DNA of 64,000 nucleotides, from assembly GCA_022801925.1 (NCBI GenBank), contig JAAWTG010000004.1:1-64000 (forward strand). The letters run 5' to 3'. Shown in pieces: positions 14,951 through 24,208 of this stretch. Position numbers and translations under genes: made by a program. Source of the DNA: Clostridia bacterium. GTDB lineage: Bacteria; Bacillota; Clostridia; RUG12999. The notes beneath the pieces were generated by a model. That model searched no databases. It was given only the letters and a program-made list of their open reading frames with translations, and was not told the DNA's origin. Each line of letters opens with the position of its first letter. The first letter of the stretch is position 1.

Positions 14951-15805
14951 ATGGAATTACCATTTGCATTAGATTTAAAGGGAAAAACAGCAGTTGTGAC
15001 GGGCGGCGGCGGCGTACTCTGCGGCATGTTTGCAAAAGCGTTGGGACAGTGCGGCGCGAAAGTTGCCGTTTTGGATTTGAACTTGGAGCGTGCACAGGCG
15101 GTTGCAGATGAAATTAAGGCGGACGGCGGCACGGCAAAAGGATATGCCACCAATGTGCTGGAGATTGATGAACTGCAAAAAGTCCGTGCGGCAGTGGAAG
15201 CGGATTTTGGTATTTGTGATATTTTAGTCAACGGCGCCGGCGGCAATCATCCCAAGGGAACGACCACAAAGGACTATTTAATGCCGGAGGATATCCAGGG
15301 AAACAAAGAAATTATGACGTTCTTTGATTTAGATCCTAAAGGCGTGGAATTTGTATTTAATCTTAACTTTTTAGGAACGTTGCTGCCAACACAGGTATTT
15401 GCAAAAGCAATGGCGGAACATGGCAAAGGGAACATTATTAATGTTTCGTCCATGAACGCATTTTGTCCGTTGACGCGTATTCCTGCCTATAGCGGTGCAA
15501 AAGCGGCGGTATCCAATTTCACACAGTGGCTGGCAGTGCATTTTTCCAAGGTCGGTATTCGTGTGAATGCAATCGCGCCGGGATTTTTCATTACCAACCA
15601 AAACCGCAGCTTACTGATTCAGGAGGACGGAAGCTACAGTGCGCGTGCGCAGAAAATTTTGTCGCAAACGCCCATGGATCGTTTTGGAGAAGCGGAAGAA
15701 CTGCTGGGAACGCTGCTCTTTTTGGTGAATGAGAAAGCGTCTGGCTTTGTCAATGGCGTTGTAGTTCCGGTGGACGGCGGTTTTGCTGCCTATTCCGGCG
15801 TATAA
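14951..15805 (+). CDS. uxuB: D-mannonate oxidoreductase / fructuronate reductase, SDR type
   Basis: A 284-residue short-chain dehydrogenase. The cofactor motif is TGGGGVLCG near residues 17-25; VNGAGGNHP follows the NNAG position; the catalytic Ser-Tyr-Lys lies in VSSMNAFCPLTRIPAYSGAKAA. B. subtilis and many Clostridia use an SDR of this type (YjmF/UxuB) for fructuronate to mannonate, unlike the long-chain E. coli enzyme. Position immediately after uxuA supports this. The start at 14951 follows AAAGGATG. Identification depends partly on context, since SDRs have many substrates. Confidence 0.88.
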   Translation: MELPFALDLKGKTAVVTGGGGVLCGMFAKALGQCGAKVAVLDLNLERAQAVADEIKADGGTAKGYATNVLEIDELQKVRAAVEADFGICDILVNGAGGNHPKGTTTKDYLMPEDIQGNKEIMTFFDLDPKGVEFVFNLNFLGTLLPTQVFAKAMAEHGKGNIINVSSMNAFCPLTRIPAYSGAKAAVSNFTQWLAVHFSKVGIRVNAIAPGFFITNQNRSLLIQEDGSYSARAQKILSQTPMDRFGEAEELLGTLLFLVNEKASGFVNGVVVPVDGGFAAYSGV

Positions 15806-16156
15806 GCAAAGGGGTTGCCCCCGTTGCTTGGGCATATCAGAAAAAGTACATGCATAAATATAGTGGGAGGTAGCGAATACCTCCCATTTATGTGTCAAAA
15901 CTCATTAGTAAAGCGGGGTTATGGAAGGGGTGTCCCCTTCCTGAAATGGCAAAAAGGCGCGACATGTGCGCGGCTTTTTGCACCTTGCGGGGCGGGAAAT
16001 TCGCAGTTTATGCGAATTTCATGCGAACTTGCGCCCCGAACCAGGGGGAGTTCATGAGGGGGACATAAGGCTGTTTATAGCCTTTGGAGTCCCCCTCATG
16101 TAAGTTTGTTGTAACAACAAACTTTTATAGTGGGAGGTAGCGAATACCTCCCATTT
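15804..16156 (+). other. Cluster of perfect hairpins bounded by a 31-bp direct repeat; possible ncRNA or repeat element
   Basis: This covers most of the 570-bp gap between uxuB and the mreB-like gene. Hairpins in order: 15804-15829 (AAGCAA/TTGCTT with inner GGGG/CCCC); 15864-15886 (TGGGAGGTA/TACCTCCCA); 15923-15941 (GGAAGGGG/CCCCTTCC); 15951-15979 (AAAAAGGCGCG with one mismatch); 15996-16020 (GAAATTCGCA/TGCGAATTTC), inside an outer GGGGCG/CGCCCC; 16053-16100 (CATGAGGGGGAC/GTCCCCCTCATG with inner AAGGCT/AGCCTT); 16102-16124 (AAGTTTGTTG/CAACAAACTT); 16131-16153, an exact copy of the second. An 80-codon open frame crosses it but has no coding character. Bases 16157-16211 hold nothing clear. Confidence 0.6.
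15859..15889 (+). repeat. 31-bp direct repeat containing a hairpin (copy at 16126-16156)
   Basis: The 31 bases at 15859-15889 are repeated exactly at 16126-16156, a 267-bp offset. Each contains TGGGAGGTA-GCGAA-TACCTCCCA followed by TTT, so each could end transcription. They frame the hairpin cluster. Confidence 0.85.
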
Positions 16157-16211
16157 TTCATGCCTTTTTTCAGCGCAATTCGATAAATTATTGCAGATTT
16201 AAAAAAAAGCA

Positions 16212-16240
16212 TTGCAAATTCGACAAAGATGCGCTATAAT
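16212..16240 (+). promoter_or_regulatory. Promoter for mreB-like/fabZ/HAD genes
   Basis: TTGCAA (16212-16217), 17-bp spacer, TATAAT (16235-16240). It leaves a leader of about 130 nt before the GTG at 16379. Confidence 0.75.
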
Positions 16241-16378
16241 AAAACTACATATCATAAAAAGTAAAAATCATTTTGTAATAAAAAAAAGAAAACGCCTGAT
16301 AGATGTAAGAGAAACTGTCAGAATTCATGCAAATAGAGAAAAATCACAGGAGGCTGTGTACAGAAAGGACGAATATGC

Positions 16379-17398
16379 GTGTTTGGTATCAAAGAAGTAG
16401 GAATTGATTTAGGAACGTCGTCTGTGTTGATTTATCAAAAAGGAAAGGGAATTGTGCTGCGGGAACCTGCTGTGGTGGCTGTTGATGTCAACAAGGGGAC
16501 GGCGATTGCAACCGGATATAAGGCGCAGCGTATGCTTGGAAGAACACCGGAACATATCAAAGCGGTGCGTCCCATGCGCGATGGTGTCATTTCTGATTAT
16601 GAATTAACCAGTAAAATGCTGCGGGAATTTTTGCGTAAAGCGATTAAACCTGGAATATTGGGATATAAAGCGGTTGCGTGTGTGCCCAGCGGCGTGACGG
16701 AAGTGGAAAAACGTGCGGTGATTGACGCTGTGTCACAAGCGGGAGCAAGCCGCGTGCGTATTATTGAAGAACCGATTGCGGCAGCGCTGGGGGCGGGACT
16801 GGATATTTCCAAGCCAAACGGTTCTATGGTAGTAGATATCGGCGGCGGAACAACCGATATTGCGATTTTGTCCTTAGACGGAATTGTAGTGCGCGAGTCC
16901 ATCAAAGTGGCGGGCGATAAATTTGACGAAGCAATTGTGAAATATGTCAAGAAAAAATATAATTTGCTCATTGGCGAGCGGACGGCGGAAGAAGCAAAAC
17001 TGGAAATTGGTTGTGTGCTGCCGATGGAAGAGGAACGTTCTTTTGAAGTGCGCGGACGCTGCCTGATTACGGCACTGCCCAAGACGATTGAACTAACGTC
17101 AACCGAAATGGCGGAGGCGACAATTGAAACAGCAATGCAAATTGCAGAAGCTGTTTATTCTGTTTTGGAGCGGACAAAACCGGAACTCATTTCCGATATT
17201 AGCCAGAATGGGCTTGTTTTGACCGGCGGCGGAAGCCTGATTTGGGGCATGGACATTCTGCTCAAACAGCGGACTGGTATTAACGCGCTTATTGCAGAGG
17301 ATTCCATTTCTTGTGTGGCAGAAGGAACGGGCAAGGCGCTAGACTATATTGAAAGTTTGCCCAATGAGGCGCAGCGCAAAAAAATCATTTATTCGTAG
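16379..17398 (+). CDS. MreB/Mbl-family rod-shape actin homologue
   Basis: A 339-residue actin-fold protein. Phosphate-binding loop 1 is [13 protein letters not shown] near residues 7-19, the second is [14 protein letters not shown], and the adenosine motif is [28 protein letters not shown] is the MreB connector region. Length equals MreB/Mbl. These proteins form membrane-bound filaments that guide lateral wall synthesis. The start is GTG at 16379 with AAAGGA upstream. It precedes fabZ by 10 nt. Which paralogue (MreB, Mbl or MreBH) cannot be decided here; the absence of mreC/mreD beside it fits Mbl. Confidence 0.93.
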   Translation: MFGIKEVGIDLGTSSVLIYQKGKGIVLREPAVVAVDVNKGTAIATGYKAQRMLGRTPEHIKAVRPMRDGVISDYELTSKMLREFLRKAIKPGILGYKAVACVPSGVTEVEKRAVIDAVSQAGASRVRIIEEPIAAALGAGLDISKPNGSMVVDIGGGTTDIAILSLDGIVVRESIKVAGDKFDEAIVKYVKKKYNLLIGERTAEEAKLEIGCVLPMEEERSFEVRGRCLITALPKTIELTSTEMAEATIETAMQIAEAVYSVLERTKPELISDISQNGLVLTGGGSLIWGMDILLKQRTGINALIAEDSISCVAEGTGKALDYIESLPNEAQRKKIIYS

Positions 17399-17408
17399 GA
17401 GGCATATT

Positions 17409-17831
17409 ATGTTAGACATCAATGAAATTATGGAGCGGATTCCGCACCGGTATCCATTCCTGCTGGTTGATAAAATTCTGGAAATTGAAGAAGGAAAACG
17501 CGCGATGGGACTGAAAAATGTCACCATCAATGAACCGTTTTTTCAGGGTCATTTCCCAGGTTATCCTGTCATGCCGGGCGCGTTGATTTTGGAATCTTTG
17601 GCGCAGGTTGGCGCGGTGGCGGTGTTGTCGCTGCCGGAAAACAAAGGAAAACTGGGCATGTTTGTCGGCGTTGACAAATTTAAGTTCAAATCGCAGGTAA
17701 AACCGGGTGATACGCTCACCTTGGAAGCAGAGATGCTGCAAATGCGAATGAATATTGGCAAAGCAAAAGTAAAAGCATCGGTGGACGGAAAAATGGTTGC
17801 CGGCGGCGAAATCAGTTTTGCAATTGTATAA
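17409..17831 (+). CDS. fabZ: 3-hydroxyacyl-[ACP] dehydratase
   Basis: A 140-residue FabZ with the hot-dog fold signature: [11 protein letters not shown] near residue 11, catalytic H48 in [11 protein letters not shown] and E62 in LILESLAQ. It dehydrates 3-hydroxyacyl-ACP to trans-2-enoyl-ACP in fatty acid elongation. The start at 17409 follows TAGGAGG. It lies outside a fab cluster, downstream of the mreB-like gene, an arrangement seen in other Clostridia. Confidence 0.97.
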   Translation: MLDINEIMERIPHRYPFLLVDKILEIEEGKRAMGLKNVTINEPFFQGHFPGYPVMPGALILESLAQVGAVAVLSLPENKGKLGMFVGVDKFKFKSQVKPGDTLTLEAEMLQMRMNIGKAKVKASVDGKMVAGGEISFAIV

Positions 17832-17839
17832 CAGATATG

Positions 17840-17871
17840 AAGGGTGGCTAGTATATAGTCATCCTTTTTTT
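17840..17871 (+). terminator. Intrinsic terminator after fabZ
   Basis: AAGGGTGGCTA (17840-17850), loop GTATA, TAGTCATCCTT (17856-17866), then TTTTT. Two G-U pairs in an 11-bp stem. Confidence 0.75.
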
Positions 17872-17884
17872 ATGGGAGGGGCTT

Positions 17885-18697
17885 ATGAAATTTGAAGGAT
17901 ATGTATTGGTGAGTGATATTGACGGAACGTTAGTCAACCGGAAGTGGGAAGTCACGCCGGAGAACCGGGAGGCAATTGCCTATTTTCAGCGTGAAGGAGG
18001 CAAATTCACTTTAGCAACCGGACGGATTGCGGGCAGAGTGAAGCAAATTCAGCGCCAGGTGCGCGTTGATTTGCCTGTGATTTGTTATAATGGCGCGTGC
18101 ATTTATCATCTGGATACGGGAGAAACGCATTGGCAGCATTTGCTGAATCAAACAGTTACAGCGGTTGCGGATGAAGTGCTGGCGAATGTGTCGGACGTCA
18201 GCATCCAGATTTATGCGAACCATCATATCTATTTATATCAGCAGAACCCCCAGGCAGTCTATACAACGTTTTTGCTGGACGAACATGTGATTCGGGTGGA
18301 CGACTATAAAATGACGCCGGAGCCGTGGGCAAAGCTGATGTTTATTGTATCGGCGGATAAAATGCAGCAGGTGCGTGATTGTGTCAGATACAGTCCGCAG
18401 CGAAAGCAGTTCAATTTCGTGCAAAGCGCACCAGAATATTATGAGGTACTGCACCCATTTACCAGCAAAGGCAATGCGCTGGAGCGTCTGGCGGCAATGC
18501 AGGGGCTTTCCATGGATAAAATGATTGCGGTGGGAGATAATGAAAATGATATAGATATGGTAAAAAAGGCAGGATATGGATTTATGACAGAGAACGCGGA
18601 GCCGGAATACCAAAAAGAAGCCGATTTTATTTGCGGAAGCTGCGAATTAGATTCCATTGCAACAGTGATTGAGAAGATGGAGAAAATAGTGTTGTGA
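17885..18697 (+). CDS. HAD-superfamily phosphatase, Cof type
   Basis: A 270-residue HAD hydrolase with motif I DIDGTL (D11, D13), motif II in FTLATGR, and motif III/IV KGNALERLA...VGDNENDIDMVKKAGYG. The mid-length C2-type cap puts it in the Cof/YxeH/YidA group, which dephosphorylates sugar phosphates and other small phosphomonoesters in the cytosol. It starts directly after a terminator with GGGAGGGG upstream. Substrate not identifiable. Confidence 0.93.
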   Translation: MKFEGYVLVSDIDGTLVNRKWEVTPENREAIAYFQREGGKFTLATGRIAGRVKQIQRQVRVDLPVICYNGACIYHLDTGETHWQHLLNQTVTAVADEVLANVSDVSIQIYANHHIYLYQQNPQAVYTTFLLDEHVIRVDDYKMTPEPWAKLMFIVSADKMQQVRDCVRYSPQRKQFNFVQSAPEYYEVLHPFTSKGNALERLAAMQGLSMDKMIAVGDNENDIDMVKKAGYGFMTENAEPEYQKEADFICGSCELDSIATVIEKMEKIVL

Positions 18698-18916
18698 AAC
18701 TGCATAAAAATGGAAGCGGATAAAAAATATATTTGACGTGTAAGTACAAAATATATTTTTAAGAAGGAAAAAAGGAGTTTATGTAGAATATTGAAAGTGG
18801 GCAGGATTTGTATTATTCTTATTTGTTAAATTTCTGTCCAGAACCATAGCGTAATATATACTTGTTACTATTTAGCGGTAATTGGTATTGGATATTACTT
18901 TAGAGGAGGGAATGAA

Positions 18917-20470
18917 ATGTCGACTATCGACAAAATCGCAAACTTAAGAGACCGCAGACAAACCCTGGAACAGGGCGGCGGAAAAGACAAGCAGGACAAA
19001 CAGCACGCGTCCGGCAAAAAAACAGCGCGTGAGAGAATTGCAATGCTGCTTGACGAAGGTAGTTTCATTGAAGTGGATGCATTTGTAGAACACCGCGGCA
19101 CAAAATTCGGCATGGAAAATATGCAGGCACCGGCAGAAGGCGTTGTGACCGGATATGGTACTGTGGACGGACGATTGGTATTCGTCTATGCGCAGGATTT
19201 CACGGTTATTGGTGGTTCTCTGGGAGAAATGCATGCAAAGAAAATTTGCAAAGTGATGGACATGGCAGTCAAAATGGGCGCGCCTATTATTGGCATCAAT
19301 GATTCCGGCGGTGCTAGAATTCAAGAAGGAATTGACGCTTTGGCAGGTTTTGGGGAAATCTTTTTCCGCAACACCGCCGCTTCCGGCGTAATTCCACAGA
19401 TTTCTGTTATTATGGGACCTTGCGCGGGCGGCGCAGTATATTCGCCGGCGATTCAGGATTTCATTTTTATGGTGGACAAAACCAGCCAAATGTTTATTAC
19501 CGGTCCGCAGGTGATTAAAGCTGTTACCGGCGAAGATGTGACAGCAGATGAACTGGGCGGCGCGGCGGCGCACAATGCCAAAAGCGGCGTAGCGCATTTT
19601 GAATATGCGCAGGAAGAAGCTTGTATTGCCGGTATCAAACAGCTTCTGAGTTACTTACCGTCCAACAATCTGGAAGACGCACCGGAATATGCCTGCGATG
19701 AAGCGGACCTCAACCGTATCAGTGAAAAACTGATGACGATTGTACCGGATGATGCAGGCAAGGCATATGACATGAAAGAAGTGATTGCAGAAATCGTAGA
19801 TGCAAACAGTTTCATGGAAATTCAGGAAGCGTTTGCGAAAAATATTATTGTTGGATTTGCGCGCATGAACGGACGCACGGTTGGTATCGTGGCAAACCAG
19901 CCTAAGGTGGCGGCAGGTTCTTTGGACGTGGACTCCTCCGACAAAGCGGCGCGGTTTATCCGGTTCTGCGATGCGTTTAATATTCCGCTGGTGACTTTGA
20001 CAGACGTGCCGGGCTATCTGCCGGGCGTAGACCAGGAGCACCACGGTATTATCCGTCACGGTGCAAAACTGCTGTATGCATACAGCGAAGCAACTGTGCC
20101 GAAAATCAATGTGATTGTACGCAAAGCATACGGCGGTGCGTATATTGCAATGAGTTCCAAACATGTCGGCGCAGACATGGTGTTTGCATGGCCGACCTCT
20201 GAAATTGCTGTGATGGGACCGGACGGCGCGGCAAATATTGTATTCAAAAAAGACATTGCAGCGGCGGACGACCCGATGGCAATGCGCCAGGCGAAAATTG
20301 AAGAATACAGAAATGAATTTGCCAATCCGTATGAAGCGGCAAAACGCGGTTATGTTGACGATGTGATTGAACCTGATTCCACGCGTCCACGTATCATCAG
20401 CGCATTGGAAATGTTGATGAGTAAACGCGAAACGCGTCCGTCCAAAAAGCATGGAAACATCCCGCTATAA
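18917..20470 (+). CDS. mmdA: Methylmalonyl-CoA/propionyl-CoA carboxyltransferase alpha subunit
   Basis: A 517-residue carboxyltransferase of the MmdA/PccB/12S family with both crotonase-like halves. Oxyanion-hole blocks are GINDSGGARIQEG and GPCAGGAVYSPA in the first half, and RKAYGGAYIAMSSKHVGAD in the second. It transfers the carboxyl group of methylmalonyl-CoA to biotin. It opens a cluster with gamma, biotin carrier and beta subunits, so methylmalonyl-CoA decarboxylase is the best call over an ATP-dependent propionyl-CoA carboxylase (no biotin carboxylase nearby). The start at 18917 follows GGAGGG. The 219 nt upstream show no clear promoter to me. Confidence 0.93.
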   Translation: MSTIDKIANLRDRRQTLEQGGGKDKQDKQHASGKKTARERIAMLLDEGSFIEVDAFVEHRGTKFGMENMQAPAEGVVTGYGTVDGRLVFVYAQDFTVIGGSLGEMHAKKICKVMDMAVKMGAPIIGINDSGGARIQEGIDALAGFGEIFFRNTAASGVIPQISVIMGPCAGGAVYSPAIQDFIFMVDKTSQMFITGPQVIKAVTGEDVTADELGGAAAHNAKSGVAHFEYAQEEACIAGIKQLLSYLPSNNLEDAPEYACDEADLNRISEKLMTIVPDDAGKAYDMKEVIAEIVDANSFMEIQEAFAKNIIVGFARMNGRTVGIVANQPKVAAGSLDVDSSDKAARFIRFCDAFNIPLVTLTDVPGYLPGVDQEHHGIIRHGAKLLYAYSEATVPKINVIVRKAYGGAYIAMSSKHVGADMVFAWPTSEIAVMGPDGAANIVFKKDIAAADDPMAMRQAKIEEYRNEFANPYEAAKRGYVDDVIEPDSTRPRIISALEMLMSKRETRPSKKHGNIPL

Positions 20471-20516
20471 TGCGAAAAGAAAAGCATTTAGATGAAAGGC
20501 GAATGGAGGGAATGGA

Positions 20517-20885
20517 ATGAGTTCAGAACAACTGATGGAAATGCTGGTTATTTGCGTACAGGGAATCTTGACTGTTTTTGCAGTTTTGATTATTCTCTGG
20601 GTAGCAATTATCATCATGCATAAATGTGCTGTGCTGGGGCAGGGAAAAGAAAAGAAACAGGAGAAGCCGGCAGCAGCACCCGCACCGGCAGCAGTTCCCA
20701 AAGCCGCTCCGGTGGCAGCGGAAACAGATGACGATGAACTGATTGCTGTTTTGACAGCGGCAGTGGCAGCGTCATTGAATACATCAACATATAATTTGAG
20801 AATTAAATCTTTCCGGCGAATCGGACAAAATGCTCCGGCATGGAACGCTGTTTCGCGGAAAGAACAACTTGAAAATCAATTATAA
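20517..20885 (+). CDS. mmdD: Na+-pump decarboxylase gamma/delta subunit (OadG family)
   Basis: A 122-residue protein with one N-terminal membrane helix (about residues 9-34, IVCVQG-type then long Ile/Leu/Val run), an Ala/Pro-rich linker (about 50-65) and a short C-terminal segment (SLNTSTYNLRIKSFRRIGQNAPAWNAVSR). This fits the OadG/MmdD subunit that holds the complex together at the membrane. It lies between the carboxyltransferase and biotin-carrier genes, in the usual order. The ATG follows GGAGGGAATG. Confidence 0.85.
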   Translation: MSSEQLMEMLVICVQGILTVFAVLIILWVAIIIMHKCAVLGQGKEKKQEKPAAAPAPAAVPKAAPVAAETDDDELIAVLTAAVAASLNTSTYNLRIKSFRRIGQNAPAWNAVSRKEQLENQL

Positions 20886-20905
20886 GATAGAGGAGGAAAA
20901 GAGAC

Positions 20906-21301
20906 ATGAGAAAATTTAAAATTAACGTAAACAATAAATCCTATGAGGTTGAAGTAGAAGAAATCGGCGGCACACCCGTAGCAACTCCTGCACCTGTGGC
21001 AGCACCGGCAGCTCCGGCTGCGGCGGCTGCGGCTCCCGCACCTGCGTCGGCTCCGGCTGCAAAACCGGCAGCAGCGGCACCGGCGGGCGCAACAAAAGTG
21101 AATGCGCCAATGCCCGGTACCATTGTAAGTGTGAATGTGTCCAATGGTCAGAGCGTGAAAAAAGGCGATGTTCTCTGCATCCTGGAAGCAATGAAAATGG
21201 AAAACGAAATCGTAGCGCCAAGTGACGGTACGGTTGCGGCAGTTCTGGTGGACAAAGGCGCGTCTGTCAACAGCGGCGATGCACTGATTGCGCTGGGCTG
21301 A
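20906..21301 (+). CDS. mmdC: Biotin carboxyl carrier subunit
   Basis: A 131-residue protein: a short N-terminal beta segment (1-22), an Ala/Pro-rich flexible linker (23-62) and a biotinyl domain (63-131) with the biotinylation motif AMKM at 95-98 (Lys97). It carries CO2 from the carboxyltransferase to the membrane decarboxylase. It follows the gamma gene by 20 nt with AGAGGAGG upstream. It is the only biotin domain in the cluster, so both carboxyltransferases (18917 and 22588) would have to use it. Confidence 0.95.
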   Translation: MRKFKINVNNKSYEVEVEEIGGTPVATPAPVAAPAAPAAAAAAPAPASAPAAKPAAAAPAGATKVNAPMPGTIVSVNVSNGQSVKKGDVLCILEAMKMENEIVAPSDGTVAAVLVDKGASVNSGDALIALG

Positions 21302-21348
21302 TAGTGGACTGCGAATCCGAAAAATAAACACAGAAAGGGTGTAGAGGT

Positions 21349-22557
21349 TTGAACGATTTTTTGATGGGGATTCAAAACTTTGCTGCCAAATCAGGAATCG
21401 CACAAATCCTGGCGGGAGACTGGAAAGTGCTGATTATGATTGCAATTGCCTGTGTGCTGCTCTATTTGGCAATTGTGAAAAAGTTTGAACCATTACTGTT
21501 GCTGCCCATTGCGTTTGGTATGCTGATTGCCAATCTGCCGCTGGGCGGTGTGATGCATAAAGAATATTTTACGGCGGAAGGCATTAATTTTGCCAAAATG
21601 ATAAAAGAAGGCGGGCTGATTGACTGGCTCTATTTAGGCGTTAAGCTTGGCATTTATCCGCCGCTGATTTTTCTTGGTGTGGGCGCAATGACGGATTTCG
21701 GTCCGTTGATTGCAAACCCCAAAAGTATTTTGCTGGGCGCGGCAGCGCAGCTTGGTATTTTTATTGCTTTTATCGGCGCAATGCTGCTGGGCGGATTCTT
21801 TCCGGAACAGTTCGCGCAGTTTGATATCAACGGCGCGGCGGCAATCGGTATCATTGGCGGTGCCGACGGGCCGACAGCAATTTACGTAACCAAAACGCTG
21901 AAACCGGAACTGCTGAGTATGATTGCGATTGCAGCATATTCCTATATGGCGTTGATTCCGATTATCCAGCCGCCGATTATGAAGTTGTTGACAACGAAAA
22001 AAGAGCGCGTTATTGTGATGGAACAGCTCCGTCCGGTATCCAAAACGGAAAAAATCATTTTCCCGATTGTGGTAACGCTGGTTGTGGCGTTGATTATTCC
22101 GGACGCGGTTCCGTTGGTCGGTATGCTGATGTTAGGTAATTTGATGAAGGAAAGCGGCGTTGTATCGCGTATTTCCAACACAGCGCAAAATGAACTGATG
22201 AACATTATCACCATTTTCTTAGGGATTTCCGTTGGCGCAACGGCAGACGCAGAAACGTTCCTGACGCCCGCAACGCTTGGTATTGTGGTGCTGGGACTAT
22301 GTGCGTTCTGCTTGAGTACGGCGGGCGGCGTTCTGTTTGGAAAAATCATGTGCAAACTCAGCGGCGGCAAAATCAATCCGCTGATTGGTTCCGCCGGCGT
22401 ATCTGCCGTACCGATGGCGGCGCGTGTGTCTCAAGTGGTGGGACAAAAAGAAAATCCGGCAAACTTTTTGCTCATGCACGCAATGGGGCCGAATGTGGCG
22501 GGCGTTATCGGTTCCGCTGTGGCGGCGGGCGTGTTCTTGTCAATGCTGGCAAACTAA
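21349..22557 (+). CDS. mmdB: Na+-transporting decarboxylase beta subunit (OadB/MmdB)
   Basis: A 402-residue polytopic membrane protein with about nine to eleven hydrophobic segments. The family's conserved Asp block is [15 protein letters not shown] and the Ser block is [16 protein letters not shown], both implicated in Na+/H+ handling in OadB. It decarboxylates carboxybiotin and exports Na+. The start is TTG at 21349, behind AAAGGGTG; an ATG at 21364 is the alternative. Length is a little above the roughly 375-residue MmdB norm. Confidence 0.94.
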   Translation: MNDFLMGIQNFAAKSGIAQILAGDWKVLIMIAIACVLLYLAIVKKFEPLLLLPIAFGMLIANLPLGGVMHKEYFTAEGINFAKMIKEGGLIDWLYLGVKLGIYPPLIFLGVGAMTDFGPLIANPKSILLGAAAQLGIFIAFIGAMLLGGFFPEQFAQFDINGAAAIGIIGGADGPTAIYVTKTLKPELLSMIAIAAYSYMALIPIIQPPIMKLLTTKKERVIVMEQLRPVSKTEKIIFPIVVTLVVALIIPDAVPLVGMLMLGNLMKESGVVSRISNTAQNELMNIITIFLGISVGATADAETFLTPATLGIVVLGLCAFCLSTAGGVLFGKIMCKLSGGKINPLIGSAGVSAVPMAARVSQVVGQKENPANFLLMHAMGPNVAGVIGSAVAAGVFLSMLAN

Positions 22558-22587
22558 TAAACTGACGATGAATGGAGGGAAATCATC

Positions 22588-24015
22588 ATGGCGAATGAAG
22601 CTAAGAAAAAAGTCGGTATCACCGAAACCGTCCTGCGTGACGCGCATCAATCACTGATTGCAACACGTATGACAACGGAAGAAATGCTGCCGATTATTGA
22701 TAAAATGGATGAAATCGGATATCACTCTCTGGAAGCGTGGGGCGGCGCAACGTTTGATTCCTGCCTGCGTTTCTTAAACGAGGACCCGTGGGAAAGACTG
22801 CGGAAAATCAAAGATAAAGCGAAGAAAACACCGCTGCAAATGCTGTTCCGTGGACAGAATATTCTGGGATACAAGCATTACGCAGATGATGTTGTGGAAT
22901 ATTTTGTGCAGAAATCTTTGGCAAACGGAATGGATATCATTCGTATTTTTGATGCGCTTAATGATATCAGAAACTTGAGAACAGCCATTGAGGCAACGAA
23001 AAAATATGCAAAACAAGAGGGGCGCGGACATGTACAGGCAACCCTGTGTTACACGACCAGCCCAGTGCATAATGTGGAATCTTTCACAAAATTGGCAAAA
23101 GAACTGGAAAGCATGGGCGCAGATTCTATCTGTATCAAAGATATGGCTGCATTACTCACACCATATACGGCGTATGATTTAGTGAAAGCAATTAAGAGTG
23201 AAGTGAAAGTGCCGGTACAACTGCATACGCATTTCACCAGCGGCGTAGGCGATATGACCTATTTGAAAGCGATTGAAGCGGGTGTTGACGTGATTGATAC
23301 GGCAATTTCACCCATGGCAATGGGAACCTCCCAGCCGGCAACAGAGCCGATTGTGGCAACGCTGCAGGGAACAGAATATGATACCGGTCTGGATTTGGTG
23401 AAACTGAATGAAATTGCAAACTATTTTAAACCGCTGAGACAGAAATATCTGGATTCCGGACTGATGAAACAGAAAATGTTGGAAGTGGATATCAACGCAT
23501 TGATGTATCAGGTGCCGGGCGGAATGCTGTCCAACCTGTATTCTCAGTTGGAACAGCAGGGTAAAACTGATAAATTTGAAGAAGTGTTGCAGGAAGTGCC
23601 GCGCGTGAGAGAAGATTTCGGTTATCCGCCGCTGGTAACACCATCTAGCCAGATTGTTGGTACGCAGGCGGTTCTGAACGTATTGGCGGGCGAACGCTAT
23701 AAAATGATTAGTAAAGAATCCAAAGGCGTTGTCCGTGGGGAATACGGAAAAACACCGGTGCCGATTAGCGATGAAATCCGCAAAAAAATCATTGGGGACG
23801 AGGAACCTATCACTTGCCGTCCGGCAGATTTAATCAAACCGGAACTGCAACAGATGGAAAGCGAAATGAAAGAATGGAAAGAACAGGATGAAGACGTTTT
23901 GTCCTATGCACTGTTTGGTCAGGTCGCTGAGAAATATTTTGAATTCAGACGGGCACAGAAATATAAAATTGACGGCGATATGGTCGACATGGAAAACATG
24001 ACGCACCCCATCTAA
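22588..24015 (+). CDS. Oxaloacetate decarboxylase/pyruvate carboxyltransferase subunit without biotin domain
   Basis: A 475-residue member of the OadA/PycB/5S transcarboxylase family: ITETVLRDAHQS (Asp18), LFRGQNILGYKHYADDVV, CIKDMAALLTPY and metal ligands in LHTHFTSGVGD. Full-length OadA is near 590 residues with a C-terminal biotinyl domain; this protein ends before it, like the 5S subunit of Propionibacterium transcarboxylase. It carboxylates pyruvate or decarboxylates oxaloacetate using carboxybiotin on the separate carrier at 20906. GGAGGG precedes the ATG, 30 nt after mmdB. A terminator follows. Confidence 0.92.
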   Translation: MANEAKKKVGITETVLRDAHQSLIATRMTTEEMLPIIDKMDEIGYHSLEAWGGATFDSCLRFLNEDPWERLRKIKDKAKKTPLQMLFRGQNILGYKHYADDVVEYFVQKSLANGMDIIRIFDALNDIRNLRTAIEATKKYAKQEGRGHVQATLCYTTSPVHNVESFTKLAKELESMGADSICIKDMAALLTPYTAYDLVKAIKSEVKVPVQLHTHFTSGVGDMTYLKAIEAGVDVIDTAISPMAMGTSQPATEPIVATLQGTEYDTGLDLVKLNEIANYFKPLRQKYLDSGLMKQKMLEVDINALMYQVPGGMLSNLYSQLEQQGKTDKFEEVLQEVPRVREDFGYPPLVTPSSQIVGTQAVLNVLAGERYKMISKESKGVVRGEYGKTPVPISDEIRKKIIGDEEPITCRPADLIKPELQQMESEMKEWKEQDEDVLSYALFGQVAEKYFEFRRAQKYKIDGDMVDMENMTHPI

Positions 24016-24028
24016 TAAGAAATAGAAT

Positions 24029-24056
24029 AAAAGGCAGGAATTCATTCCTGCCTTTT
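24029..24056 (+). terminator. Intrinsic terminator of the decarboxylase cluster
   Basis: AAAAGGCAGGAAT and ATTCCTGCCTTTT around a 2-nt centre, followed by more T. Strong stem. Confidence 0.9.
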
Positions 24057-24113
24057 TTGTATATTGGCAGAAAAAAATATGGAACAAAGGAATATGTTGG
24101 AACAGTAGATTTC

Positions 24114-24142
24114 TTGACAATTTGTTTTTCTTGTGTTATCAT
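24114..24142 (+). promoter_or_regulatory. Promoter of the membrane AraC regulator gene
   Basis: TTGACA (24114-24119), 17-bp spacer, TATCAT (24137-24142). Confidence 0.8.
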
Positions 24143-24208
24143 ATTTGAATAGCAGGGGTGTATATTGGAAATTTTCGCCAGCGAGCAACAAGATTGGGGG
24201 CTACTGAC

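Noticed and set aside
15815-16057. 80-codon open frame inside the hairpin cluster
   Set aside because: It only reads through inverted repeats, has no ribosome site and an unnatural composition.
16212-16400. 62-codon frame before the mreB-like gene
   Set aside because: It begins inside the promoter -35 box and overlaps the mreB-like start; Lys-rich, AT-driven translation only.
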